From assembly GCA_013176395.1 (NCBI GenBank), contig JABMLP010000010.1:1612001-1676000 (forward strand): 64,000 nucleotides of DNA. The letters run 5' to 3'. This DNA is from Venturia oleaginea (Eukaryota; Ascomycota; Dothideomycetes; Venturiales; Venturiaceae). This document shows, in pieces, positions 30,782 to 41,975 of the stretch. The translations under genes were made by a program, and so were the position numbers. Within the stretch, counting starts at the first letter, position 1; each line of letters begins with the position of its first letter. A model generated the notes under the pieces. It did no database searches, was not told where the DNA came from, and worked only from the letters and a program-made list of their open reading frames with translations.

Positions 30782-30987
30782 AGCTAGCTAGAGTAGGTTT
30801 AAACGTTAGCGTTTTCAAGCGAGATGTAATCTGTTGTGAACGATCATGTTGATTCTCTCATTTCGCTCATGTTCCAAATTTAACTGCCGCCTTCAATGAG
30901 GCTGTAAGCTCCTGCCACAAGGCTGTACGTTGAGCTTGAGCCATCGGTGGACAAGCATTTCAGCAGCAGGTCCCAAAATTGGTCCAT

Positions 30988-31518
30988 ATGCCCTACCACT
31001 CATTGACTTATAATTGCCATCTCGCTCAACATCAGTACGTGTCAGTGAGTAATACTTCGAGTGCTAACATCATGAACCCTCAGACGCACAGCGGGAAAAT
31101 GATGCTGTTAGACTTGTCTGCAGAGTTGATTCGCGAAGCTGAAGAGAATCTTTTTGCCCTAGTGCAGAGAACCGAACAGATTCTGAATGATTTGGAGCTC
31201 TTTCTGGATATTTTGACATTCTCGCAGTCCCAACCCCCTGTCTCCCAAGGTTATAAAACTTCGCAGCTTTGCTATCATACAACTTTCAAACCTTTCACAG
31301 ACACAGGTCCTGAACATCCGGGACTGAGGAGATGCCAAAAGTATGCCGAGCTAAGAGAAGCATCCCAAGGCATTGTTGAGACGCAAAGACTGAAGATGCA
31401 GTACGTTAAGCCTAGGGTCGTGTACATTAGAAACCCTACCATCACGAATAACCTCCCCCCCTACGTGGAGAAATCCCTATGTCCTGGGGCAACGGAAGAA
31501 GGAATTCGCTTATTTTGA
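30988..31518 (+). CDS. Uncertain ORF, about 176 aa
   Basis: First ATG at 30988. Part of it (SAELIREAEENLFALVQRTE) is helical. No family recognised, no signal peptide, and no obvious intron joining it to the frame ending at 30781. Could be the remains of a gene in the transposon island. Confidence 0.25.
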   Translation: MPYHSLTYNCHLAQHQYVSVSNTSSANIMNPQTHSGKMMLLDLSAELIREAEENLFALVQRTEQILNDLELFLDILTFSQSQPPVSQGYKTSQLCYHTTFKPFTDTGPEHPGLRRCQKYAELREASQGIVETQRLKMQYVKPRVVYIRNPTITNNLPPYVEKSLCPGATEEGIRLF

Positions 31519-32120
31519 TACTTAGGTAATCCCTTTAAATTTCCTCCTCTTCTCTCCTTAATAATGAACTTTCCAGACTTCTTATAGAAAATTAGAGAGA
31601 AGATCTAGAGTCCTCTCAAGAGGGCAATAGATCTTCTCTAGACTTATTTTTTTAGAGGGAGGGGGGGCTTATTTTAGGGGGTTAAACGAGGTCTCTTCTC
31701 AACCGAATATTGAAATTTTGTATTGGGCAATAAATACACCGTCCGGGGCCTGCTAAAATTCCCAAAGTTCCCTTATCCGATGGCTAAGAGATAGGATAGA
31801 ATATTACGGCTAAAGGCATCTTCCCTAGGGGCCCTTCCCTCTTTCGGCCTCTTTCGACCCCAAAACTCTTGAATCTGGCTGCCCGCAAGATGTGCAGCGA
31901 AATGTAGCTATTGACTGACTAACTTGGTAATTTTGGGAGCTCTACCCCACAGCGGAACCTAGCTGAAAAACGTAGATCAGTTAATTCTTACTCTAAGCTT
32001 GGTTAATTAAATATCCTCTAAAAAGGCTCAGTATTCAATGCATCACCTTGGCGTAGAAAAGAATTGCAGGCGTCACTCAATCAGTGAGTTTAACAAAAAC
32101 TAAACTTGAACAACGTCCAC
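31519..32120. other. AT-rich non-coding DNA
   Basis: Poly-G/poly-A runs and AT-rich sequence, no coding signal. It includes the hairpin at 31596-31639. Confidence 0.5.
31596..31639. repeat. 44-bp palindromic hairpin
   Basis: AGAGAAGATCT and its exact reverse complement enclose a nested stem CCTCTcaaGAGG-like loop. Confidence 0.8.
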
Positions 32121-32396
32121 ATTGTTGTGGTTGTCGAGTGATTGAAGACGATTCTCTCAGAATCTAGTTGAGGTCATAAGAAGCCGAGAGGGCGATGGGA
32201 CGATCAAATATAACGGTAGTTCTAAAATATGTAACAAGATAAACTGCGAGATATGTTACTCCTAGGTCAAAGGGAGTTAATTGGCTAAAACTAGAGTAAG
32301 TCGTATAATACAGGCCTGTGCTGTCACTCTTGGCTTCTCATAACTTCAACTGGATTCTGAGAGAATCGTCTTCAATCACTCGAGAACCACAATAAT
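32121..32396. mobile_element. 276-bp MITE-like element with about 70-bp inverted repeats
   Basis: The outer ends begin ATTRTTGTGGTT. The arms share GTGATTGAAGACGATTCTCT, continuing through CAGAATC to AGAAGCC, with few mismatches, and the spacer is about 135 bp. No coding capacity and no clear target duplication. Confidence 0.8.
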
Positions 32397-33175
32397 GCAC
32401 AAATCACAATATCCGATGGATGGATGATTGGAGGGCCTGAGTGTGACTATTATATCGCACCAACACGCGGGCGGGAATGTCCTTGATGCGGAGAGTTCTC
32501 TTCCCTTTCAAGACGTTTCCCTGAAGTCCCGTCCATCCTTGTTTCCTGCAGAACTATCCACCTCTTTCCCATGTCACCGAAGGACACTTCGCAGCAGCTT
32601 GCGATGTTGTATAGGGCTCAGTCGTGTGTAGGAACGACTGCTGGTAGGTCGATGGTATCGATGACGGTTAAGAGCTTGTACTGGCAATACAGAGTTCAAA
32701 AGAGAATAGTAGCAAGTGGTTGAATTTATCAAGGCAGAGAAGTTGTGGAGTGGGGAGAGCTGAGAACGCCGACTTCAAGCTTTACGCAAAGATTAAATCA
32801 TGCCCTTGCACCACAAACCAAGCCCTCTCTGCGAACCAAGGATATCGTCAGTCGTGAAGGCAATTCAGGACGAGAGGAATAGTAGTGCTCACAAGTTGAA
32901 ACAATTTTCGAAGCCATGACCTGTAGCGTTGATTCGTTGATTCCGTCAGCTATGCTATCAAAAGCTGAGAGGAAAGGGCAAGAATATTCATCAATCACAC
33001 AGCATCTCGTTCCCAATGCTCTGGTCGCAATAGATCGCAGAAATGCCCAGAGGATCTCTAGTTGTTCATAGCTCTTCCCTTTCTTGCCTTCTAATGGTAC
33101 ATATGTACATACACAATGCGACCATTGTCAAAAACTTCTTCGCATCCATTACGTTCAACATCAAAACAGACCAAT
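32397..33175. other. Intergenic, 3' flank of idh1
   Basis: Only short open frames; nothing supported. Confidence 0.5.
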
Positions 33176-34386
33176 TTACAATGCCTTCATAACTGCCTCT
33201 GCGTATTCGTTTGTCTTTGCCTTTCCTCCCAAGTCACCAGTGATTGCCTTGCCCTCTGCTAGCACCTTGAAAATGGCGGCCTGGATTCGGTCGGCGTATT
33301 GGTTAAGGCCCATGTGCTGCAACATCATGATGCTGGATAACAGGAGTGCGGTAGGGTTGGCGAGATTCTTTCCAGCGATATCTGGTGCGGATCCGTGGAC
33401 AGCCTCGAATATACTGCATTCGTCTCCAATGTTACCGGAAGGTGTAAGACCGAGACCACCAATCAAACCAGCGGACATGTCGGAGAGAATGTCTCCGTAA
33501 AGGTTGGGCATAACGAGGACCTTGTCATTATATGGGATGGGGTCTGTGACCATCTTAAGACAGGTGTTGTCCAATAATTCGGCGTCGAACTCGATATCCG
33601 GGAATTCCTTTGCGATTTCTCGGGCGATACTGAGGAAGAGACCGTCACTCATCTTCATGATTGTAGCCTTGTGTACAGCTCGCACCTTCTTTCGTCCAAC
33701 ATCTCTTGCGTATTGGAATGCGAATCGAATGACGCGCTCGGAGGCTTCGCGGGTGATGAGCTTGATGGATTGAACGACACCATCAACGACTACGTGTTCA
33801 ATGCCCGAGTATTCTCCTTCGGTGTTCTCACGGATAAGGACGGTATCCACGTTGTCGTATGGGGTCTTATATCCAGCAATGCTCTTGCATGGACGCACGT
33901 TGGCGAACAAATTGAATGTCCGTCGCAGCGTCAAGTTCAAACTGACATGTCCCTTTCCAATTGGCGTTGCGAGTGGTCCTTTGAGTGCGACGAAATTCCT
34001 TCCTACGCTGGCAATAGACTCGTCGGGGATCACAGTCTTTCCGTCGACCACACGAGGCGTGACGTCGATTGGCTCCCATTTTATTGGGACACCAGCGGCC
34101 TTTGAAATGTTCTTTAGTCCTGCATACAACCATTGCTGCCCTGCCACCTTACCTTGTAGATGTCCTTGACAGACTTTGCGATTTCTGGACCGATTCCATC
34201 ACCCTCAATGAGGGAGACGGTGTAATTTCCGTCATTGCCCTTCTTGCCCTTGAAAGCTCCGACCTTGTCCTTTTCTGCCGTGACGAGAGTACGGCGTTGT
34301 AGGTTTCGAGGAGCCGTGCATCGAGATTGCAACAGAATGTGAGGAGCTGCGCGGAACGCCCGTGGGCGTACGAAGAGGGAAGACAT
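33176..34386 (-). CDS. idh1: NAD-dependent isocitrate dehydrogenase subunit 1, mitochondrial
   Basis: Regulatory subunit of the mitochondrial NAD+-isocitrate dehydrogenase, which oxidises isocitrate to 2-oxoglutarate in the TCA cycle together with IDH2. Exons 34386-34153 and 34099-33176, giving 385 aa. An Arg-rich, acid-free mitochondrial presequence ([16 protein letters not shown]...) leads into the conserved [20 protein letters not shown]. Family blocks follow: [49 protein letters not shown] and [20 protein letters not shown]. The intron (53 nt, GTAAGG...CAAAG) joins IYK to [10 protein letters not shown]. The frame is open upstream of this ATG, but MSSLF gives a standard presequence. Confidence 0.96.
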
Positions 34387-35064
34387 GGTGTGGTCGAGAT
34401 CGAATGGCTGGTGGTTAGGGTGTGAAGTCCTTGATAGGGTGCGTGGGGATGAAGCTTGGAAGGATTGTGGCTTGGAGCTTGCTGCCCTGTGGATCACGCC
34501 GTACGATTTTCTTTTCTCTGCGGAATGATGTGCCTCCAAACTTCAACCTCACCTGCAACCTACTCATGAATGCTCTATTTGGCAGAGACAAGCACCTGTG
34601 TGTTTGTAGTTCCTTGTTACCCTCTGCTTTTCAGCTGCTATTTTTATACACTCCTGCCCTATTCAAGACTTCACTTCAACATGTTTGGCAAAATGCCTCA
34701 CGTCGGGATATGGATCGCAGCATCTGAATGGAGTTGCCAGTCATTTGTGAAAATTCATGTTTCCAGCGCGTGTATAACAGTTACATGGTAATAGTTGAAG
34801 ATAATTGACAATAAGAAGTCTACTTCATGATGAACCTAGAGAGAATGGCTGCACGTAAAATCGGGGCACTTTAGTGTGGTATTATTAACTTAATTACAAT
34901 TTAGTTATCAAATGCTAGCCCAGACTCCGTTCACCAAAATAGTGGATACCATCGGTGTATCTGCATTTGCTTTCCGTTATTTCGACACCGCAACCAATGA
35001 ACCACCGACTACCCTTCAATTGTTCTCAACGATGTTGACCATTAGGTTCACCTGTAGTGACCGT
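34387..35064. other. Intergenic, idh1 promoter and 3' flank of GPI gene
   Basis: No coding signal on either strand. Confidence 0.5.
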
Positions 35065-35618
35065 CTACAAAAGAGCAGCGACGAAGGCAGCGAGACCGGC
35101 ACCGGCCATTGGCATCATCTTCTCAGCACCAGCAGAGGAGGTGGCACTGTTCACGTCAGCTCTGGCAATAGAGGAAGTTGAATGAGGACTAACCTGGCAG
35201 CAGAGCTAGCAGCGGAGGAGGCACGAGAGCTGGCTGAGGCCGAGGCCGAAGAAGCACGGCTGGAGGCAACGCTGGTGAGGGAGGTCTGAGCCATGCTCAA
35301 GCTGGCAATCGCAGAAGAAAGCGAGGATATTGAAGCGGTGTTGGTCTCGGTGGCCAGGACGCTGCTGAGGGAAGCGCCACGAGATCCAGCTGAGCTGAGA
35401 GCAGAATTCTGAGAGCTGGTGATGGACGCAATGGCGGATGAGGCGCTGGATTGAGCACTGCTGATGAGGGACGAGCCGCTGGCAAGAGCTGAGCTAATGC
35501 CGGAAGAGACAGCAGAGGCAGCGGAGGAAGCAGATGAGGCAGCAGATGAAGCAGAGCTCGTATCCTGTGCACTAGCGACGGTAGCGAAAGCAGCGATGGC
35601 GACGGTGGAGAAACGCAT
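35065..35618 (-). CDS. Small Ser/Ala-rich GPI-anchored protein
   Basis: Exons 35618-35194 and 35146-35065, giving 168 aa. A signal peptide (MRFSTVAIAAFATVASAQ) is followed by almost pure Ser/Ala sequence with scattered Thr, Gly and Gln. The 47-nt intron (GTTAGT...ACAG) joins SSAAS to ATSSAGAEKMMPMAGAGLAA, ending FVAALL. That is a textbook GPI signal: small residues at the omega site, a spacer, then a hydrophobic tail. Reading through the intron instead gives a tail without this signal, which supports splicing. Expected to be a highly O-glycosylated wall or membrane protein. No enzyme domain. Confidence 0.85.
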
Positions 35619-38190
35619 TTTGATGGTTGTGGATTGAGTTGGTTGAGTGAGGAGTGAATTGGTTGATGAATTGAAAGTGGAAGTGAGATGGATTGTTGTT
35701 GTTGTTGCTGTTGTTGTTGTTTGATGGAAGAAGGAAGGAAAGGGGACGAGAAGGGTTTGCTTTAATAGCTGGAGCAAGTGTTGACTCTGGTAGCGGTTGG
35801 CCTGATGTCATTGTCAAGCACACCTTACAAACATGCACTCGCACTTTTCCACACCCAAACGCGAGGCCTTGTTTTCCGCCTAGCATCTCTAGCTGACTAG
35901 CACTCAAGCATCCGTCTGTGCACTGCTTAGGCTGAGGGTAAACAAGGAACCAGTGCGAACGGCCTTGCTCGGGCCATGGCATTGTCCCATACCATAGCAA
36001 TCTGTTTTGATATGTTGGACATCCTGTGTCTCATTTCCGAGCAACACCATCCGGGTCTCATTGCCGTTCCCCCATTGTAGCACCTCTCGCTGGCTCATAG
36101 GAGGAGGAAGTCGAAGTGATTGACATTGACACTCCCTACACATGAACAGGCTGCATCCACTTCTGTATGACTCTTCGAGCGGCTTGAACGGCCCTTGTAC
36201 ATCTCGCCTTCTTTGCCAAGTCCAAAAATGCGCTTTCTCCAGATATCCCCATAGTCTGCTACGCTGCGACGCCACAGACTGTCCGTGGCCCTTTTGGCTT
36301 GCTGCACCTACGTCAGGACTTTCTTAACCCGAATTGGTTACGCTTTGCTTCCTTGGAACGTCTCCATGTAACCTATAGCCGCGTGGCTGACAAGAACGCT
36401 GCCTATCATTTTACAGGAAACCAAACCGATCGCCCAATCTGGCGTCGATACAGTCCCTATATGGTCACGTCGAGAGGCAAAAAACTTGCCCAGACAGTAA
36501 GAGCCTCTTCAGGCTTGTGGCACGAACCGCTCAACGAGAATAAGAACCGCCACCTACGACCATATCGGAGCTGTGACCACAATTATATATGCACATTACG
36601 GTTCCATCTTAGGGATGATCTTGCAAATCAATTGACTTTTCCACGCTCCCGATTCCCGAAACGTTGTAATTTTTGCTAAAGCAGGAAGTCGCCACAACAT
36701 CATAACCTCTGCGGAAACATGCAAGGCCGGATCGGGTTGCTTTCACTTCCATGGCGATCTATCCTGCATAAACGGAATATCACTACCGAGCAAAAACAAC
36801 AGACTTCGAGAGTTTCCCACTGGACCAATTAGAATCCGACTATGCCTTTAGCTTTCATGATGCACGCTGTGTTCGAGACGCCTGGAAACCAGATGTGACC
36901 AAAGATCGTGGAAATCGATTGGACCTGTCCCGAGCCGCCACAGTAGTCCATTTCCAGGAATCTTGACCGAGAACCTTTATCGGTTTCATCATTGGTACGC
37001 TAGTTTCTTACTGCGTTTCCAGGACCTCCAGAACATACAGGAGACGCGCAAACGTTCCAAACATCCGAGTTCAATCGTTTGGAACTCTGAAGTTCTCGGG
37101 CCCTTGGCTAGAGATAGCTCCCGCGCGTCCTATACTACGTGTAGAGTACAGCCTCGAGACGTTTGACAGCTTTCTTACGTTCTAAGGCTTGAACTTTGCC
37201 CTGATGCGACAAGAATCTTTCAGACACATCCACTTGATTGGCAAGAAAAAATCTATTTGGTTCGTTGCGAAATTGGAAGTAAACTACTGGCCAAGGGAGA
37301 TGAAAAACACTCAGTTGCTAATTAAACGTGATCAAACACGAAATCATCTCGTATGGGCTGTAGAAACTTTATTTTGTAGTTCTTCTTCTCCATAATCCTT
37401 GATCATGTACACGAATGGCCGATGAGCCTTCAGTTAGCCAACGACGGATCCATCGATCTAACCTTTGGTGGTATCCTGGGGCATGAACAGCACATCCAAA
37501 TTGAGTATGGGGGAAATGGCGATAATAACTTCCGAGCCGGTTTGGTTGAGTATTGCCAGAAACTGTCGGTATCCATCTCGATGTCGAGTGTCGAGAGCGT
37601 CAGATGGACAAGATCTTCGGTGACTGCTACACCTTGAGGGGCGGTGGAGTTTGAAGTGAAGTGAAATTAGAGTTCGAGACTTTGCAGTCCTACTATGGTG
37701 TCCGGTGAACAAATGTGCATTCCATATCCCTACCCGTAGCATTATCTTCCCTGCAACTTAATGGCCTCAAGGTCAAATTTTCTGATCTTAACTGCACTTT
37801 ATAGAGCGTATTCTCTTTTCTGAGGAGAGTTATATTTAATTATCTCTTCGCGCTGGTGGTAGGTAGAAGACGGGGTTGATTTGTTCAGTAGTAACGCCCC
37901 CGGATACCATAGTGATGGATGTGGTAGTGGGTGCTCGTCGAGGCGCCAATCCAATTGGTTCAGCAGCTTTTAAGCCCGGGCTCCTTCCCTGCCTCATCAC
38001 AACCGCAATTTGCATATTCATGTTTTATTCATGCATATCTCCTATGCTGTAGTATCATCAGTTCAGCTGGATCACTCTTTTCCTCAATTTCGAGAATTGC
38101 TGTACGTCGCCACTCGTCCTACACTCTTCATAGCGCATTCTATCTGCAGACACGATATACAACAGCTTGGGAGCTTAGTTATACACCAAA
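35619..38190. other. Long intergenic region, no supported gene
   Basis: 2.6 kb between divergent genes. The segment near 35619-35900 is promoter and 5' UTR of the Ser/Ala GPI gene, with a TTG microsatellite. The rest has several short open frames of odd composition, none with motifs or convincing introns; some (36300-36680) may be decayed coding DNA. The final 200 nt form the leader of the metallopeptidase gene. Confidence 0.45.
35692..35722. repeat. (TTG)n microsatellite
   Basis: About ten TTG units with one interruption, in the 5' leader of the Ser/Ala GPI gene (AAC on its coding strand). Confidence 0.9.
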
Positions 38191-39345
38191 ATGCCACCAG
38201 TACCTCAATACTTCCAGCACCCAATGACGCCCGCAACGTCCAAGCCCAAACCAAAACACCCTCCAGTCCCCTCACTCCCTCGCAAACCCTTGCTCCGCCT
38301 CGAGATCCGCGACCTTTCTTCAAAAGGCTCCCTCGCCTTCCTCTCACTTCCCTCCTCCGGCTCTATCCTCCAAAACGCCGTCGAAGCGGTCCTAGCATGG
38401 CTCTACACACCCTCCTCCACCATTCCCCCAACTCGCAGTATAACCCTCGTTCTCCGCGACATGCCTGGGGTCGCATACACAACCGGCTCCGACATCGATA
38501 GCGATCACAAGGAAATCCACTTCTCAACCTCCTACATCGAGGGACAAATGCACAAGGATGGATTCGAAAAGGAAGTCTTAGGAGTAATTACACATGAAAT
38601 GGTTCACTGTTGGCAGTGGGACGCTCGCGGCTCTTGTCCCGGCGGTCTCATTGAGGGGATCGCTGATTTTGTGAGATTGAGGGCTGGTTTTGTGCCGGAT
38701 CATTGGAAGAAAGAGGGCGGCGGGGAGTGGGATGCTGGATATCAGCATACTGGGTATTTCCTGGATTATTTGGAGAGGAGATTTGGAGAGGGGACGGTTG
38801 TTAATATCAATGGGTCGTTGAGGGACAGGGTGTATAAGGAGGGGCCATTTTGGAAAGAGTGCTGTGGGCGTGGGGTTAAAAAGTTGTGGAAGGAGTATCG
38901 GAGGCATTTGAAGAAACAGGCGGAGGAGGAGGAGGATGGACAGGCTTCTGAAGAGAGCTTTGAGATTGTGGATACTGTTGAGGGAATGAGAGAAGAAGAA
39001 TGCAACGAAGGTGAATCGCGTAATGAAAGTCAAGAAGTGAAAGTGTCCAAGGATTACCTCTTGGCTTATCAACAGACACACCAACCGCAAGCTGAAGAAC
39101 ACAACAATGAGGAAGAAGAGAATGTGGAAAAAGATGATGAGATGATGATTCCCGAGATGCAGGAGCAATTGCCAATGCGTGAGCAACAACAGCAGAACAA
39201 CAAGAGACTTTCGATGGCCCGTCATCGGCAGGCCGAAGTGCTCGAAGCTGGGGAAGAACATCAGGATCAATCGGTGCTCATGGAACAGCATAACAAGGAC
39301 CGATTGGTGCAAGCACAAGGGGAGGGGCAGGCACAACATACATAG
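38191..39345 (+). CDS. Basic secretory protein-type zinc metallopeptidase-like protein
   Basis: Single exon, 384 aa. Residues about 35-235 form the BSP domain (peptidase of plants and bacteria): LLRLEIRDLSSKGSLAFL, the zinc-binding HEMVHCWQ (HExxH, about residue 135), LIEGIADFVRLRAG (third-ligand region) and YQHTGYFLDYLERRFG. There is no signal peptide, so unlike the plant secreted members it appears to be intracellular. Residues 250-384 are a Glu/Gln-rich disordered tail. The same frame continues beyond the stop with coding-like sequence (see 39346-39843), so the tail was probably once longer. Confidence 0.85.
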   Translation: MPPVPQYFQHPMTPATSKPKPKHPPVPSLPRKPLLRLEIRDLSSKGSLAFLSLPSSGSILQNAVEAVLAWLYTPSSTIPPTRSITLVLRDMPGVAYTTGSDIDSDHKEIHFSTSYIEGQMHKDGFEKEVLGVITHEMVHCWQWDARGSCPGGLIEGIADFVRLRAGFVPDHWKKEGGGEWDAGYQHTGYFLDYLERRFGEGTVVNINGSLRDRVYKEGPFWKECCGRGVKKLWKEYRRHLKKQAEEEEDGQASEESFEIVDTVEGMREEECNEGESRNESQEVKVSKDYLLAYQQTHQPQAEEHNNEEEENVEKDDEMMIPEMQEQLPMREQQQQNNKRLSMARHRQAEVLEAGEEHQDQSVLMEQHNKDRLVQAQGEGQAQHT

Positions 39346-39843
39346 GGGGATGAATCGGACCCCTTTTATTTCGGCAGGATTAAAGAAGCGAAGAAAAACA
39401 CGATTCACGATGCACACACTCAATCGACGTCCCCGGACCGCCAACGAAATGAAAAGCGCAAGCGAAATGAGGTGGAGACGGTGGAGGAAGACACTCAGCT
39501 CGGTGCTACTTACACGGGAAGACGGCCACAAAAAGAATGGTAAGGCTACCAAACGCGAATGAGGCTACAAGAGCAGACAAGCTTGGAAGGCTACCAAAAA
39601 AAGACTGGAGATAAGGCTACGCAGGGAATACAGCGATAACCTTTTGCCTATCAGGAGCGATTTGCGTTGTTGAAGACAATGGCAGATGAGAAAGCGGCTA
39701 AGGAGTGGGCGCAGAATGGACAGTGAAAACTTCTTGACTATCACGAGCAATTGACGTTCCTGGGAAAAGAGGATGAAAGTCGTAGAAAGCAGAATCAACG
39801 AACAGAGGAAGATGCGGTTGATGCTACGAATCCGTTTTTGTGA
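39346..39843 (+). pseudogene. Decayed C-terminal extension of the metallopeptidase gene
   Basis: Directly after the stop (TAG 39343) the same frame runs on for 166 codons with only three internal stops (39541, 39637, 39724) before TGA at 39841. It has the same Glu/Gln/Lys-rich style as the tail. Spaced blocks PFAYQERFALLKTMADEKAA and LLDYHEQLTFLGKEDES resemble the in-gene LLAYQQTHQP. An intron or stop readthrough could be alternatives, but no single GT-AG intron removes all stops. Confidence 0.5.
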
Positions 39844-40287
39844 GTTGGGGGCTGTACTGTTGGTTAGATAGCAGGTTGATGTCGCTTTGTTGTTAATAGC
39901 TTGCTCGGTTGTGACAATTTGAATCTCGAAGTATGTACCTTGATATCTACACTGCTGTTCAGGAAGGGAATATAGATTTGTAGGGAAGTAGTGATCTCGG
40001 TTATAACGGATAGGATGCTATCTTGAGTTGTAACTTCGATTGTAAATCAGAACGAGAATGCAGGTCACATTGTAGCGGGAATGTAGCGGGAATATAGCGA
40101 CATAGATGTTGTTATTGCAGTATCATGAACTGGCTTCAAATGGTTGATTGAGTATGATCAATCCATAACACATTAGCACATCAGTATATCAGAGAACAAC
40201 TTATCTTAATCTTCTGGACAACATCTAAGCAATTCTAATATAGCGAGTCCCAAAATTCAGTATCACACCCAGTTGATCGTTCTTCGA
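39844..40287. other. Intergenic between convergent genes
   Basis: AT-rich, 3' flanks only. A short repeat TGTAGCGGGAATATAGCG occurs near 40070-40098. Confidence 0.5.
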
Positions 40288-41616
40288 TCATTGTTTTTTG
40301 AAAAACTGGGGGAACAGATTCCGTATTTCTTCCAGTTCTTGGATGCGGTATTGACTAGCAGGTGGTTCAGGGAGATGCAATTCTTTCTCGACGAAGTGGA
40401 TTGCTTTCCAACCCATTTTAGTTGCGCCTTTGGCATTGATGTAGGAGTCGTCTGTGAGAGCAAATAAGTCATTAGTAAAATGCTTACCTATCATACCTTA
40501 CGGTCCCAAGGGAAACAACGGGGGTAACAACGAATGAAAGTAGTGAGGCAGGGATAATTTGCAGGGACATACCAACGAAATAGCAATCCTCCACTTTCTC
40601 TACTCCAGCCTCTCTCATAGCTTTTTCCCACATCCCCCTCTCCGGCTTCGCCAACAATCGCCCCTTCGTCTTCGCCTCGTCATAATCACAATAAGTGATC
40701 CCTTCAAAGAATTGCTCCACTCCCAATAATCTCACTACTCGTTTCCCATGCGTGACATGTGCATTCGTCAGTAACCAAAGCTTTACTTTACTTTCATCAA
40801 AAGAGGCGAGGAATTCTTGGAGCGAGGGGTTGGGCGAGAGGATCTTTTCAAGAGGGACGGCGTCGTCTACTTTGGAGTTGAAGTCTAGAGCGTCGACTTG
40901 GTGGTGGCGGACAAGACCTTCTATCGCTAGGCCGTAGGATTGGTAGTATTTCATATGGAGTGCGGAGGCTTCGGATGCGGGGAGGGATAGGTGTGTTTGG
41001 AAATATTTATCTGGCGGTTTTGTTAGGCTGGTTTTCTTGGGAGGTCGAGAGCGAAGTTGGGATGGTGGTGATGAAATAGGAAAATAATGCTTGTCTTCGA
41101 TTAGACTTGGGTGCTATGTGAAGAGAGAATGCTTGGAGGCGTGATGGGTAAACCTTTTCAAAGCCTTTCTTTAGGCAGAGGTGGAAGTTCTGTGGGTTCA
41201 TCCACATCGTCTCATTGCACTGACTGCTTGGAGGTGTTGCATTTTTCCCGAAAACATGGAAAAGGTCGAAGAAAAAATCAACATCGTTTGAAAGTGATAG
41301 ATGGGGACCAGAAATCACAATGAAAAGGCAACGAACAACCGCAGAGCGAACAGATGGCTAGAATCCATACATGGCAAAACGTGAAAATATTAGTGACTCA
41401 CCAATCAGATCCCCCATTATATTCAGTATTCTTGTGCCTATGCATTTCTTGAGCATCTTCGCTGGAAGCAATTTCCGCGAAGGATTACAAACTCCTTGGG
41501 TATAACTGTTCATGTATTCATCGTCAGCGATGTGAAGCACTTTCCAATGTAGAAATGCTTACGCAATTGTCAATGTCAAAGAAAAAGACGGGTCTGTTGT
41601 CTGTAGCGTCTGCCAT
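40288..41616 (-). CDS. sdt1: HAD-family pyrimidine 5'-nucleotidase (Sdt1/Phm8 type)
   Basis: HAD-superfamily phosphatase that removes phosphate from pyrimidine nucleotides. Exons 41616-41563, 41505-41493, 41437-41402, 41010-40573 and 40451-40288, giving 234 aa. HAD motif I is FFFDIDNC (nucleophile and acid Asp), motif II is WLLTNAHVTH, and motif IV is CYFVDDS, which spans the last intron. The second exon is a 13-nt microexon coding LYPR; with the following 36-nt exon it rebuilds the conserved DNCLYP...DLIDKYFQ segment at the right length. Introns 3 and 4 are long (391 and 120 nt). Other acceptors near 41462 would insert residues absent from the family. Confidence 0.87.
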
Positions 41617-41975
41617 GGTTGAGGAATTTGAAGATAAGAAATCTAAACACCAAGGGAGGGAATTGCTGGGTATATATAGCAGGATGTGAATTGTTAATGC
41701 CAAAGCGGTGTCGATGTCTTTTCTGCCCACCAGCAGTTACAGATTTGCTGCCATCAACGTTGTTATTGGCCTAGCGCCAATTTTTGCGCCGAAAGCTTTA
41801 GGAGGAACTTCTTCAACACCCAAGACGCTTCCTCAAACAACTTCCATCGCCCAGATCTATCACGATCTCTGCTAACAACACCAGCACGCTCGAGCATTGG
41901 CCGTGAGTCTGAATTCCGCGTGCATTTAACAAGAGTCCGACTGTAGACGGAAACTTTCAGACCATCAACTTCATC

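Noticed and set aside
38578..39552. 324-aa open frame on the minus strand
   Set aside because: Antisense to the metallopeptidase gene and its Glu-rich tail, giving an artificial Leu/Phe/His-rich sequence.
41007..41318. Frame with FFFDLFHVFG in the nucleotidase intron
   Set aside because: Resembles HAD motif I only superficially; the true motif FFFDIDNC is in exon 1, and this sequence lies inside intron 3.
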